Source: Xestospongia bergquistia
Lineage: Eukaryota; Porifera; Demospongiae; Haplosclerida; Petrosiidae
Assembly (NCBI GenBank): GCA_963965975.1
Contig: OZ014425.1
Coordinates: 2,865,501-2,929,500 of the forward strand
Length of the DNA stretch: 64,000 nt
Reading direction: 5' to 3'
Made by a program: the position numbers and the translations under genes. This document shows, piece after piece, positions 1-11,554 of the stretch; the first letter of the stretch is position 1, and every line of letters begins with the position of its first letter. The notes under the pieces are model-generated. The model saw nothing but the letters and a program-made list of their open reading frames with translations. It was not told where the DNA came from and ran no database searches.

Positions 1-839
1 GTGTAGAGTAACCTATCAGTGCTGCAATCTAAGTTTATTTAAATCCAAGAATCTAACTTAATCCTCACATATGTCTAAAGGTGGTCGACCATGGCCTCTC
101 ACACCCAAAGTAATCACCTTCATTGCTAGTCAATAGTTAATTGAACAATAAGTTGGTGGACTACTCCAGTTATAGGAGTGAAGTCCCAGCGATTAGGAAC
201 CAGCAATTCTAGGTGCATACATATAAATGGTCAGCTCCCTTATAAGAGCCTTCTTAGTGCATACATATCTCGAGGAATAGATTCTCTTAAATCCTCTCTA
301 TTCCTTCTCAAATTTGTCTATGCTTTCAATCCATCCATCCATCCTTATCAAGCTGCTGCATACACAGATAACACAGCTTGAGTTTAAATTGATTATAGTC
401 ATTGTAGTATTGTGTTGGTAGAGTAAGTGAGAAAGTGAAAAGTACATGTAGTGGCTGTTGGATACAAGGTTGCTGGATTACTTACTTTTGCAATCCTCTA
501 AATAGTCACCAAAAAGTGTGTACGTTGACATGTCTTTCTCCTTTCTATGACTTGATTTCTCAGGGTAGCGAACTCGGTTTTGAAACAGTGACTTGATACT
601 CACTATTAGAAATAAAAGAGCAAACACATTACCACAAAGTACACGTACTATTGACTTTTCTATTCAATCAATACCTGGAGTCAATTCAGTAGGGGGTGTG
701 AAGGAGCAGTGAAAAGGTTTTCATACTATTCTGATGAGACTTCATGGCATCTGTCATACCAAGAGTTTGAAGTCTGTTCAATAGTTGATCAAGCTTACCT
801 TTTTTATCAAAGTATTGTATACTTTGAGTTAAGGACTGC
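1..839. other. Non-coding stretch, nothing recognised
   Basis: AT-rich sequence with stops in all frames. The only open stretch (178-381, plus strand) has low-complexity composition and no recognisable motif. I see no repeat boundary or RNA gene. Confidence 0.5.
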
Positions 840-1250
840 CATAGACTTGTTAAAGGCTTTATGCTTGATGATTAGGCTGTAAGTCCGTTGTAATCATGCC
901 AGTTAGGATGATGTCATTTTTCTCAAGTTAATTGGTTACTAACATCACTTTCCAAAGATACCTTGTGCCTGAACTTCAATATCTACTTCATTGGAAATTT
1001 TCACGCAAAATAAATAAGGTATAAGGAATGCCATAGCCATCTCTGACTTTATCCTTGGCAATTAGGTTTTAAGTCTGTAGTAATCGTACCAATTAGGATC
1101 ATGTCATTTTTCTCATAGATCTATTGTGCCAAAACTTCAGTACATACTCCATTCGCAATTTTTACTCATATAGATGACGAATCAATTACAGTTTGCAATA
1201 GAAATCTTAAGGCTTCATGCTGGCAAATTAAGGTTTAAGGCTATTGTAAT
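840..1250. repeat. Degenerate tandem repeat, about 190-bp unit
   Basis: Two diverged copies (about 840-1020 and 1025-1210) and a partial third share the same order of phrases: a 'gccatag' start, 'aggctgtaagtc/aggttttaagtc', 'taatc(a/g)t(g/a)cca(g/a)ttaggat', 'atgtcatttttctca', then a 'cttca' stretch. No coding potential is visible. Confidence 0.55.
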
Positions 1251-1261
1251 CATATCGTATT

Positions 1262-1505
1262 ATATTGCTGATAATAGTAATACTTAATAATGATAATAAC
1301 AATAATAATGATGGTAAAAATAATAATAATAGTAATAGCTATGATAATAATAATGATAATAGTAATAATAAAAAGAACAACAACGGTAACAATGACAATA
1401 ATAATGTTATTTTTTAAAAATTGGACCAGCCATAGGCAGAGACATAATGCATCCTGAAATTATAATAATAACAACAATTAACAATAATAATAATGATCAT
1501 CATAT
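1262..1505. repeat. Trinucleotide-rich (ATA/AAT/AAC)n block
   Basis: Imperfect microsatellite of ataata, aataat and aacaat steps, broken once at about 1411-1460 by unique sequence. No other content. Confidence 0.8.
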
Positions 1506-1902
1506 CTCAGTTAGCTATTAAAATATGAATTAACTGACTTAAAGGTCTATTGAAGACTCTTTAATTGGTTTCGATTTGGAGAAACTGCTGCCCCTTATGT
1601 AGAGAATAGAGGAATGCAATAGAGCAAAATTCAGTTTTCATCTAATCTGTTCGATGGTCTTATTATAGGATGTCTCACTTTTGTCACTTAGAAGAGATGC
1701 TATAGAATGATGTTGCACATTTGCCTATCCGTCCACAAGTTGAGAGAATCAGTAGGATGAAGGTAGAATGTTCTATCTCAAGTACCCGTTGGTCACATTG
1801 TTGCATTTTATCATCCTCATGTTAACAATACACAGCTACGAGTGGAGCGAGACAGTCTAAAGGGACAAAACGATTAACATCTGTACATCAAAAAAATATC
1901 TC

Positions 1903-2750
1903 TCAAACCGGCCACCCATACCACATTTCCTGCAATGTCAAGGTAGCATAAGGGCTGGTATTTGCTATGTTGTAATCTATCTGTTCTCCCGATAGTTGTT
2001 GCAGACTTGGCTCTATCGACACATTGTAACACACTTCAGAAAGGAAGGAGGCAGTAATGTTGCATATTTCGTTCTGTCTTATAGAGGGAACCCCCCATTC
2101 AACAAGACAGCACATGCTCAGTTGTAAAGGGTTGGCCACAATTATAATGTGAAGGAGAATTCTTAAAGGACCAACCATAGTGGAGATATCATGCATCCAG
2201 AAAAGCTGTCTTACGTAGTGTGAATCCATGAGATTTGATTGGTAAAACTGAGAGCCAGATGGACCCACCGTTTTCATTAGAAAAGATCCATAGGCCTAGT
2301 TTGTTATAAAGAAAAAGCTGCATTATCCTTTTTATACTTCTTCTCTTTTCTTTAATGAAGGTTTTGATCCAGAGTTGTTTCCAGCTACAGTTCACTGGGT
2401 TTGCAGATGTTGATTGGTTGTTAATAAGTTCAATGAAGGGACCACAAATCGAACTTGAGAAAGAAAATTGTCCTAATGCAAACATAGCCGGTTTCTGTAT
2501 CCCATGAGGATGGGACGTAGCGATGAAGTTTAGGGAATTAAACTCTTCACACCAAAGACTAATCTTATTTTTAGCAATTTGTCTTATGGAATTGTGAGAT
2601 CCAATAGGCTAAGTACCTCCAAGATATTCAAATCTATCTGAACTGACCTGTATCCCAGAACCAGCAGAGACCCTCTTTGCCTCAGAGTTGAAGTCAGGTT
2701 TTACAAGTAATTGAGTCTTCCGAAGAAACCATACTGTTGGCCTAGTGTAT
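1903..2750 (-). pseudogene. Reverse-transcriptase element fragment (end of RT to C-terminal zinc knuckle)
   Basis: Read on the minus strand from about 2750 down, the frames give a familiar retroelement order. First comes a segment with KTQLLVKP and YLGG, then SHPHG near 2510, then WLSVLPIKSHGF and an FLDA motif. A damaged zinc knuckle near 2105-2150 follows (NCGQPF..EHVLSC, with the first Cys of the usual C-x-C replaced by Tyr). Last is PSIRQNEICNITASFLSEVC and EPSLQQLSGE. The pieces sit in at least two frames, with in-frame stops after FLDA and after the knuckle, so it is dead. The C-C-H-C knuckle plus a conserved downstream block resembles restriction-like-endonuclease LINEs; that family placement is inference. 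The N-terminal and main RT motifs are absent. Confidence 0.72.
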
Positions 2751-3765
2751 TTGGCTGATCCAACCACAAATTAAAATTCTGAGAGGGAGGGGCTGGCAAC
2801 GCGAGACTATAATAATTATTATAGTTGAACTCAGCTCATGTGGTCGTTTTAATATTCTTGACTGTATTGTTCTTATTAAAGGAAATTGAAGATAGTCTCG
2901 TATAATACTTGGGAGAGGGTGAGCAACTCTGTTGAAGTTAGCAGCACATTCCTGTAGGTGGATCTTAAAACCGCGGTATGTGCTGCTGCAGAAGCCTAAT
3001 TAATGCCTAATTAATGTCTCATCACCACATGACAATGCTACAAGGAAATTTGTATTATTTTGGATATGAGACTGCACTGAAAGATCTCTGAAGGTCAGTG
3101 TTTTTGTATTGATGCCTAGGCAACAATAGCAAACATTAGTGTAGTATACTCTGCTCAAAGCATTATTGATTGTGCATCAAGTGCTTATGTTGTAGGATAT
3201 GAGACTCTTATTGGCTTAAGATTGGTTTGTAAGTCCAATATAACTTCAGGGTTTCCAAGTAATATTCAAATTTCTGACTTTCTTTCAAAGCATTTCAGTA
3301 CAAATTTGATCAATATGACTATCAGATTCATATTAAAATACAGCAATATGTCATTTCTATCACTACAATAGAGTTCAAGTTAATAACTTAAAATCAAGAA
3401 CTTTGTGTTTGGATAAGGGAAGCTGTCTTTGTACGAGGCACTTAACTGCCTTTTCATGTCAAAAGTGAAATTTCTCCGTTATTGACAAAGTGAGAATCTG
3501 TAAGTATAATTCAATGAGGTTATAGGTTACGACTTATTATCTGGAATTACCTGTGGCCAGACAATTGATTTCATAACATCATTTAAATAGAAAACAGGTT
3601 TTTTAGACAATCACTCGCCAAAGCAAGTAAATAGTAATTAATTTCCATTACCTACATGAAACTGTATGAAGTAATTGTTTGTTAGACTGATATTCTCACC
3701 ATATCATCAAGGTCAATTGGCCAATCATCATCCACATACTTTAAAGTCACTATAACATTCTCCAT
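2751..3765. other. Non-coding stretch with a small hairpin
   Basis: No coding signal. There is an exact palindrome of the form ctataataattattatag near 2808-2825, and 9-bp arms gcagcacat (2941-2949) and atgtgctgc (2978-2986) that could fold into a hairpin with a 28-nt loop containing accgcggt. No precursor-RNA features beyond the arms. Confidence 0.35.
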
Positions 3766-4379
3766 TTAACCCTTTGACGGGCGGGGCAAATTAATTGTAA
3801 TCACGCCCATGGGCGGCTACTTTTTGAATAATGTTTTTCAACAATAGCAACGCTTTAAAAGCTTACTGTAGCAACAAGACGACGCTTTCAGGTTAGTAGC
3901 TAGTGTGAGGGTGTAGGTAGGCTGTTGTTGTTACCTTAACAACAAGAAAAGCCATAAAATGAAAGCTAAACTCTGTAGTATACTACGACAAAAAACGCTT
4001 ACATTTCGAAGCCAGTTCTGAAGCAGTAGAGCTCGAGTGATCATTTTTATGAACATACAGTTGATTTAGTTGTTGTGTGGTGAGTCTGTTGACACTTTGT
4101 TCTTAGCCAAACGATGTAAACTAAGTGCACAACGAAGGTTTTCTTGGACACATCTCATAATGACACAATCACATCCTGTCAATTTATTTGGGTGGAGCTT
4201 TCAATTGGGGAAGAAAGCAATTGACTGAAGTAAGTATTTGTTTCTTGTAGTATTCTACCTGCTGTTTCTTCACTTATAGTATTATAACCTTAAAATGAGT
4301 CTTCTAATCTTCCTTTTGGATGATTTATAACTAGGTGAGTATAGTATCTTCTATAAAGACACACCACTAACGTACACAC

Positions 4380-4960
4380 ACAAAGACACAGGCAGGAAGA
4401 GAAGCATGTATGTATAGACACAACATACAGTCAGGCAAAGTGTGGCAATATATTATAACTGTTTGCTAGTGTATGTATAATGTAAGTGTATGTGTGTGTG
4501 CATATACACACAGCTAAAAGAGAAGCATCTACATATAGACATAACATACCGTCAAGCAATGTGTGGCAATATATTATAACTGTTTGCTAGTATATGTATA
4601 ATGTAAGTGTATGTGTGTGTGCACATACACACAGCCAAGAGAGAAGCATCTACATATACACACAACATTCAGTCAGGCAATGTGTGGCTAACTGTTTGCT
4701 AGTGTATGTATAATGTAAGTGTATGTGTGTGTGCGTGTGTACATACACAACATGCACACACAGCCAGGAAGAAAAGCATGTACATATAGATACAACATAT
4801 AGTCAGGCAAAGAGTGGCAATTGTTTGCTAGTGTATGTATAATGTAAGGTGTGTGTTTGTGGTTTCTTGTTATCAGTAGATAATTTTGTGTGTGTGTCTG
4901 TGTTTGTGGTTTCTTATTATCAGTAGGTAATATAATATATAAGTATATAGTACATGAAGA
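4380..4960. repeat. Tandem repeat inside piggyBac element 1
   Basis: Four to five diverged copies of a unit of about 110-130 bp, each running from 'agaagcat(g/c)ta' through 'cagtcagg/aagca' and 'tgtttgctagt(g/a)tatgtataatgtaag' into a TG-rich tract. A related set is at 54.36-54.66 kb in element 2. Confidence 0.75.
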
Positions 4961-5044
4961 AATAAATGAAGTCTGAATATTGAGTAAGGGTTGATTGTAG
5001 ATAATTTAAGTATTTAAATCTTAAAACATTAATGTACATGTAAA

Positions 5045-6450
5045 GATGTTTTGCATATCTTACATCGTGCAGCTACCCAGACTTTGATCCCCCCCTTAGT
5101 AGGCCTTTTTGCCATATATTGAATCCAACTAAGCGTCCCTATGAATCCTATAATACTCTCGTCCACTGATATATTTTTTCTGGTGTGTAGGCTCATTTAA
5201 ACGCTGTAATGATAAGGTCAGGTAGAGGATGAATCTTGTACAACTTATCGTAGTTGGTGCTACCTCGTTCTCGCATTTTGGTTGAATCATTTAAATGAAA
5301 GTACTTCATTAATAACTCGAATCTTCTAACAGACATAATTGCTGTGAGTGACTCATTGTAAAATGGCCACTTCGTACTCCAGTAAGATCTAATTATTTGT
5401 ACTATATGTATTTCTAATTACAAATGCCTAAAGTTTTTTTTAGAAAAGAGCTAATAAAATTCATAGTCGCTTAATTAGCTAATAAAGCTGTACTTTATAA
5501 TAAAGCTTTCATATTTATATTCTTTGATAACAGTATTCATTGGTGATGATTTATAATATTATTAAAATACAATGAACATTATTACCAGACAATGAATTAA
5601 TTACCAGAGATGAATACAATTAAATTAGCCTTTTATATAATTACCTCAAAGTTGGATAACCAATAACACCCATTGTTATAATGATTGCCAAGAAAGGATT
5701 GACTTCACTTCTGTCCATAGGGTTTCTTCTCCACTCATTACCACATGCATGACGATGCATATCCAGGTATTCCTCAGATGATGCAAGCTCTTGTTCATCA
5801 AATCAGACTGTCGCAGTATAAATGAGATCTTTCACTTCAGAAGTAAAGAACTGATTGAAAAAACGCCAATAGTGTGCACATGATGTTATCAGTGATGCCT
5901 GGTACAGCAGTAAATGCTTGTACTATAAAAGATTATTATTATTTACAATTTCTGTGTAAAAACCATGTATTATGTAAGTACCTATCAGGTGTACAAGTAG
6001 GAGGTGTTTGGTCTCGTTGTTGATGACAAGGATTGATAGGACCTATAAGTAGTTGCTCAGGAGTAACAGCACTGATAGGTGTAGTTTCTGATAACTTTTG
6101 AACTAAAGTAGGTGTAGGCTTAGTAGGAAGTGAGTGCATGGGATAGACGAATGGAATGGAATGGAGGGAGCTGGTGTTGCCTGCATCAGTATCAGCAATA
6201 TTGTGGCTGATGGAATGCTCATTATCTTAATTAGGTGGGGCTAATGCTTACAAAATAGTATCATCTGGTACAGGATTATGTCTAATGGAATAGTTCTGCT
6301 GCCTCTCCATCATTGAGGATTAAAGGATTGTCCACGTAGCCATCAAATCATCATCCTAATCCTCGCTAGGAATACCATCCATGTACTCGTTAAAAAACTC
6401 AGGATGAGGGAGTAAGCGCTCGTTTCTTCTGTTAGATTGAGCAATGGCCA
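5045..6450 (-). pseudogene. Decayed piggyBac transposase (element 1)
   Basis: Minus-strand fragments in transposase order. An acidic N-terminal piece sits near 6330-6440 (HPEFFNEYMDGIPSED). Near 5640-5890 there is FFNQFFTSEVKDLIY followed by NEWRRNPMDRSEVNPFLAI, the start of the DDE_Tnp_1_7 domain. Near 5090-5200 lies YISVDESIIGF with the first catalytic Asp, followed by LSWIQYMAKRPTK. Fragments lie in different frames, with stops, and a one-base loss falls just after the PTK motif. The second and third catalytic Asp regions are not found, so the C-terminal half is deleted. Clearly inactive. Confidence 0.8.
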
Positions 6451-6769
6451 GTTAGATAGAATACAGTAATGATGCTTTGACAAGTTTAGTTCGCGTTTTA
6501 CAAAAGAATAAGTTGCTTGAGACGTGTTCATAGTGGTGGATGCAAATTTGCATCCGCGCCCGAGTTCGAACCGCCCGGGTGGATGCAATTTTGCATCCGC
6601 GTGCGTCAAAGGGTTAATAGTTGTCTGATTGTGTGCTATTTTGTATCATAAAAACATGAATTTTATATGATATTTGTAAACACACTTCATTTGCTTTGAT
6701 TGTTGTTCTAATGAACCCTCTTGTAAATATGCAGTCACTGATACAATGATAGAATATTATCTATAGTAT

Positions 6770-8055
6770 TCACATTATATGAAAAACATACTGATCTGAT
6801 TTGTCACGTCTGAAGTTTGGATAACTTTTAAGGTAAAATTCCTTGCCCCATTTTTGTTCAGTACAAAATATATCATCCTTATCTATTACTGGTTCAGATG
6901 TAAATGATGGAAGTAGTATGTCATTGTCCTCTAAATCTTCTACTAAATATCAATCACAACATAGAATTTATAGAACAGTATGCTTACGATCCATTATATA
7001 ATTAACTTCATTGTCTCCATCCCAGCCTAAAGTTACCAAAGATTGAAATTATAATCACTCAGTATTTATGTAATTTATTATGTACCTGAGTTGACATAAG
7101 TTTTGATGGTTTCTATATAATCTGGTGGAACATTTTCCATATGCACTTCTGCTACTGAACAGCTAGATATTAACAGGCAATGTATTAATGTATAATGAGT
7201 GTACTCATTTCATGAACAGCATACCTAATTTTAAGGATCCATTTCTTGTAAGTTGTCAGCTATTTTTTAAAAATAATGTCAACATGTAATAAACAGTCTC
7301 TACCTCAAAATCATCCTCATCATATGATAATCTGAGATAACTTGCCACATACTGTTAAGTTTAATTGACTAATGTAAATGTTAAATCTTAGCTATGCTTT
7401 TCACATACCTTACATATATATACATTTCTGTAGATGTCATGGCATGTGTCCACTGTTGCACATCTGTGTGTATATAAGTACCATAAAAGTACATTTGCGG
7501 ATGTGTAATGTACTTTGGAATGATAGTATCTCCACTTACTAACGGATAGTTTAAACTTTGACAATGTACACAAATATAGCCTATGTTTTTTTTAAATGTT
7601 ATCTTATGTAATAATTTCTTACCATATGCTATTTATTAAATGAGGCCGACTATTATGATATGAATCAACTTCATATATGACCTTATCATTTACATCAACA
7701 ACCTATGTAATGTATCCCAAACATATATTGTGTTAATTAAGGCACTGACGATGAGAATCCAATGTTGTGGACAATGAATAGGAAATATGATCATGTCTTT
7801 CTCTAACAGATTTTTGCCCTATAATTTATTACTTTTCATACTTTGTTAAAATTGTAAAAGCCTTACATATTTTATAACACCACTAAAGCCTCTTGCTCTT
7901 AATAATGGAAGGAATGTGGAGTTGACAATGGCTATGTTTCTCTTGTTTTAACAATTTCTGTGACGTGCATGTAAAATGATTTGACTTACATCTTTTGCTA
8001 ACAATATTAAGTAATTCATTATCACCTACACAAGTATATACTATTATATATACTG

Positions 8056-8124
<69 letters not shown>

Positions 8125-9706
8125 TTATACATAATATATACACTGTTTGCTTTTGCAGTTAGCCACACTCCTGGCTGTAAAGTATTGTATGGTGCCTTAA
8201 TCTCTTTCCAGTCCTTTATTCAAATATATAGAATAAATTCTTTGCTAGCAATGCACTTACTATTTCCTTGTCTTCATTAACAACAACAAGTGGACTCTGA
8301 TAGAAATATTATAACAGTAAAGTATGCACATTTTAACAACAGACTGACTTCGCTCCATGTTAAAATTGGTGGACAATCAATCACTTTTAATACAGTCTAT
8401 AGTTAGCAAAATGAATTACAATATGTATTATGTGATATACAATAATTGCATGCTAACCTCAGACTCATCAGACTTGTATATAGCTAGACATACATTTCTC
8501 TAAGAGGTAATCATAATGATGCATTGTTTTCATTATCTTTACTCACTGAAATGTAATCTATATTTCTGTTGTAATCGTAGTTAGTATTTACATTATTGTC
8601 ATCATATTCAATCCATTCTCCACCTGGTGTTTTCACTAATGCAGTGTCTATTGTGTTTGTTTTAATGTAGGTATCTTATAGCTGTATAATAACTTACAGT
8701 GACCTGTATCTACAGATGTTGGATGGATGTCCATGATGAACCTAAATGGAAGCAAGATTAAAAGGATACTTTCATTGTCATCAGTACTAACAGCTATTCC
8801 AAGTAATCTGTACGTTCTTGAGGTGTAATCATGTCTGGTAGTACTTTCAATTGTAATTGACCTATCAGATATAATATCAGATGGATTACATTGCCTGCAT
8901 CTTACTCTTGTAGCAACAATGGCTTGTTTGATTTTTTACTTGAATGTGTGTTTCGAGAAATGCCTATTATCTGTACATCAGGTAATGAAGCAACTTTTGT
9001 GCTAACAGTCATTAGACGTTAATTGCAAGGTATGCATTGTAGGCTTTATTATGACATTATTGTCCACAATAAACAGCTTACAAATGATGGGATGATTCAT
9101 CTGATTAACAAGATATTTTCTTCCACCACAATTCTGATATGCGGTCTTCTTTATGTCCACTACTGAAATTAGTAGTATTTTTGTGTACTCTTCTCCAACA
9201 TCTATCTAATTGTTAATATAAACGACACACACTATAACAGACCTCCTTGCAGATAGGACATTGTTTCTCAGTGATTGTATACATATTAAACAGTTTCTGT
9301 TAATTAGACAAACATCTTACTTGATTACAGTTGTATATTTCTTAAATCTCTATTACCTCCATTGATTGAACAGTAAGGGATCATCAAGTAATTCTATTCC
9401 TTCTATTACATCATTCTGGCCACCAAAATCTATGTGTGTTGATGTCATCAATGTCTATTAAATTACATATATTATATCATATTGCCTAGAAATAAATGAG
9501 TACTGTTATCATCTGTGAATTAACAACGTTATCTTCTACTGCACACTCAATGTTTAAGTATTCTTTCTGTACTGGTGTTAATTCTGCTTGTGGTATACCT
9601 ATTAAAATAATTCATCAATGCTTCAACAAAGTTTGGGGTTTCTAATTTCCACACAGATGTTTTGCCAGGGGTGTTACATGCAATAACTGGAGGACACAGT
9701 TTATCC
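6770..9706 (-). CDS. USP (C19) - Ulp1 (C48) fusion peptidase gene, multi-exon, 5'-incomplete
   Basis: Many short exons with GT..AG introns of about 40-60 nt. USP part: VWKLETPNFVEALMNYF (about 9600-9650), CPICKE in the zinc-finger region (about 9245), LPDVQIIGISRN (about 8960), then GHYTALVKTPGGEWIEYDD across the junction of exons 8698-8741 and 8547-8647, the USP catalytic His box. Exons 8458-8499 and about 8261-8296 continue in phase into the Ulp1 part: LQPGVWLT (about 8165), VIMNYLILLAKD (7990-8025), 7867-7941, DMIIFPIHCPQHWILI (7750-7818, catalytic HW), VVDVNDKVIYEVDSY (7623-7702, Asp). Exons 7409-7580, 7304-7351, 7225-7259, 7086-7162, 6988-7026 and 6770-6942 follow, with a stop at 6770-6772. 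From 8741 down the phases agree. Oddities: the residue expected to be the C48 catalytic Cys, before VYICKY, is Arg. One frameshift lies near 9600. The USP Cys box is not found upstream. Expected activity is removal of ubiquitin or a ubiquitin-like modifier; the fusion, and whether it is active, are inference. Confidence 0.8.
8052..8128. repeat. (TA)n microsatellite in an intron of the C19-C48 gene
   Basis: Almost pure TA dinucleotides between the WLT exon and the VIMNYL exon of the peptidase gene. Its expansion makes this intron the longest in that part of the gene. Confidence 0.9.
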
Positions 9707-9770
9707 TACATAGGTTGCTGGTTTGATTTTCAAAAGCCTTGTTAGGTCTAAAGCACAACTCCAGTGCTAT

Positions 9771-10068
9771 GAATGTGAACGACGATATGATATTCAAGTG
9801 TGTCAGGTTAGTACAAATACTATCGTCAGTTGTTTTGATATGGGTGTGTCTTTCCCACCCAGCAATAAGGCCATTTGTTCATTTTTTAGTACATTTCCTC
9901 TTATTGCTGGCTTTTGAGACTTTGAATGTGAACGACGATATGATATTCAAGTGTGTCAGGTTAGTACAAATACTATCGTCAGTTGTTTTGATATGGGTGT
10001 GTCTTTCCCACCCAGCAACAAGGCCATTTGTTCATTTTAGTACATTTCCCCTTATTGCTGGCTATTGA
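9771..10068. repeat. Two tandem copies of a 153-bp unit
   Basis: The unit starting gaatgtgaacgacgatatg at 9771 recurs at 9924, with only a few substitutions and a short deletion. Because 153 is a multiple of three, a reading frame stays open across both copies, but the peptide resembles nothing I recognise and I do not call it a gene. The repeat lies exactly where the missing 5' part of the C19-C48 gene would be expected. Confidence 0.8.
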
Positions 10069-10687
10069 GTCCATTTTTTGTGAACCATTGTAATGATGTA
10101 TATTAAGAAGTCACATTGAATGATGTTGTCACCTTGTATATTACAAGTCATTATGATTTTATATTTGCAAATAAGAATGTGAAGCTTGTCACTATTTTTA
10201 ACTCGGTAATAAAATTCATGTAAATGTTTATAATAACCTAATGTTTTTTAAATTTGTATGCAAAACAATCTAGTGTAAGAAATTAAGGACAAACGTTCCT
10301 GGAGACCAGTAACTGCAGTGCTAGTTTCTTGATTATTGTTTATACTAACAAGGTTATGCTAAAAAAATTTTTTTAAAGAAAATATGAAAAGTGATTTTTA
10401 AAAAAATTAGTAAACAAACTGTTTAGAAAGGATTTAATTAGCTATCATTTATAATATATTAGCTAAATCGAAAGAATGTTCTGTCTACACACAATGTTGT
10501 AAGTTTTCCGTATCTGCAGCTCCACCCTATATACAATGTTGTTGTAAGTTTTCCGTATACAGCAACTGCAGCTCCACCCTATCAAAACACTTGAAACCAC
10601 AAATATTTAATAAGGCGTGGTTTTCTAGTACCTGAGGAATGTCAATAGAGTGGGTGAGCAGGGACAAACTCCTGGACAGTACAAAAT
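10069..10687. other. Non-coding stretch with a short direct repeat
   Basis: No coding signal. Two imperfect copies of 'acaatgttgtaagttttccgtat ... tgcagctccaccctat' lie at 10491-10529 and 10532-10581. Confidence 0.5.
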
Positions 10688-10695
10688 CAGCCAAG

Positions 10696-11546
10696 CATAG
10701 GCGTATCTAGGTCTCTAAAAGTACTAGGGCTTATTAATTATTCATCATTATGAATTAGTAGTTATTAATAGTTATTAACAATTTTAAACTTTTACTCAAC
10801 CAAAAACAAGGTATGTTTCCTGTCCCTGAACCCGTTCTGAATGAATGCATCATTTGGATTGCTATACTAGAAAACCTACTGTTGCTTGGTACCATCTAGG
10901 TTTAAACAATCGACTAAAACAGAAAGTGGAAAATCAATGCCGACTGGTTGAATAGGCTTTTCGGATTTATCTTTAGCTATGTCTGCAGGACCATCTACTC
11001 TCGGCTTGAGGTTGATGCTACATCACCAACATGTACATTTACGTTAACTCCTGGTATTGTGGATATATCATTACCTATACCCTATGAATCTGTAGATCAA
11101 TACCATCACCATCTGTGTCTGCAGAGTACAAGAAAAGTAGAAAGAATAATTTCAAACTACTTCGTTATTAAATTTACAGCTAACCATCTTGATCATTTAA
11201 TCCTCTAATTTCTCTGTCAATTTCTTCATTGCTGTCATTTCCACTGTCATATTCCTCACTCTCTGGAACATTGTATGATTTTTTTGATGGACCAGCCTAC
11301 ACCACTACTGCTACTATTACTAGAGGCCCAAGTCTACAAGAGTCTTTTCATATTGGCACTCAGTCTGACTCAGATCACAGTTCATAAAAGAGGTGCTAAT
11401 TGCTAACTGTGAAGTCATACATGGCATGTGTTAGTGGTTAATCTTTTTGTGTAAATAAAAGCAATAAATTTATCTTTGAAAAAATGTAATTAATTTTGGT
11501 CTGGCCGGGCAAAGCCCGTGCTGGCCCGGGTCTAAATACGCCTATG
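10696..11546. mobile_element. Non-autonomous hAT-like element with 8-bp duplication
   Basis: Inverted termini CATAGGCGTATCTAGGTC (10696) and its near match ending at 11546 are flanked by perfect 8-bp direct copies CAGCCAAG (10688-10695 and 11547-11554). An 8-bp duplication and a terminus close to the common hAT form CAGGGGCGTAGC support hAT. The body is 851 bp with no transposase. On the minus strand it holds exon-like peptides bounded by AG and GT: NVPESEEYDSGNDSNEEID (about 11215-11290), DTDGDGIDLQIHRV (about 11085-11130), and VNVNVHVGDVASTSSRE (about 11005-11060). These may be residue of the parent element's gene or a captured host exon. Confidence 0.85.
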
Positions 11547-11554
11547 CAGCCAAG

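Larger units (their letters stand above)
3770..6613 (-). mobile_element. piggyBac-family element 1 with TTAA target duplication
   Basis: Both ends read TTAA followed inward by CCCTTTGACG: TTAA 3766-3769 then the terminus from 3770, and the inverted terminus ending at 6613 with TTAA 6614-6617. TTAA duplication and a CCY terminal triplet are the hallmark of piggyBac. Subterminal sequences carry inverted G/C-rich motifs (cgcccatgggcg near 3806; gatgcaatttgcatcc near 6540-6600). The left 1.2 kb is non-coding with microsatellite-like repeats; the right part holds the decayed transposase. Element 2 at 53.77 kb shares the left-end sequence over several hundred bases. Confidence 0.9.

Noticed and set aside
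2941..2986. microRNA precursor
   Set aside because: Only 9-bp arms with a 28-nt loop; too short a stem for a precursor.
9739..10068. 109-codon open frame across the 153-bp repeat
   Set aside because: Openness follows from a unit length divisible by three; no motif, no splice or start context.
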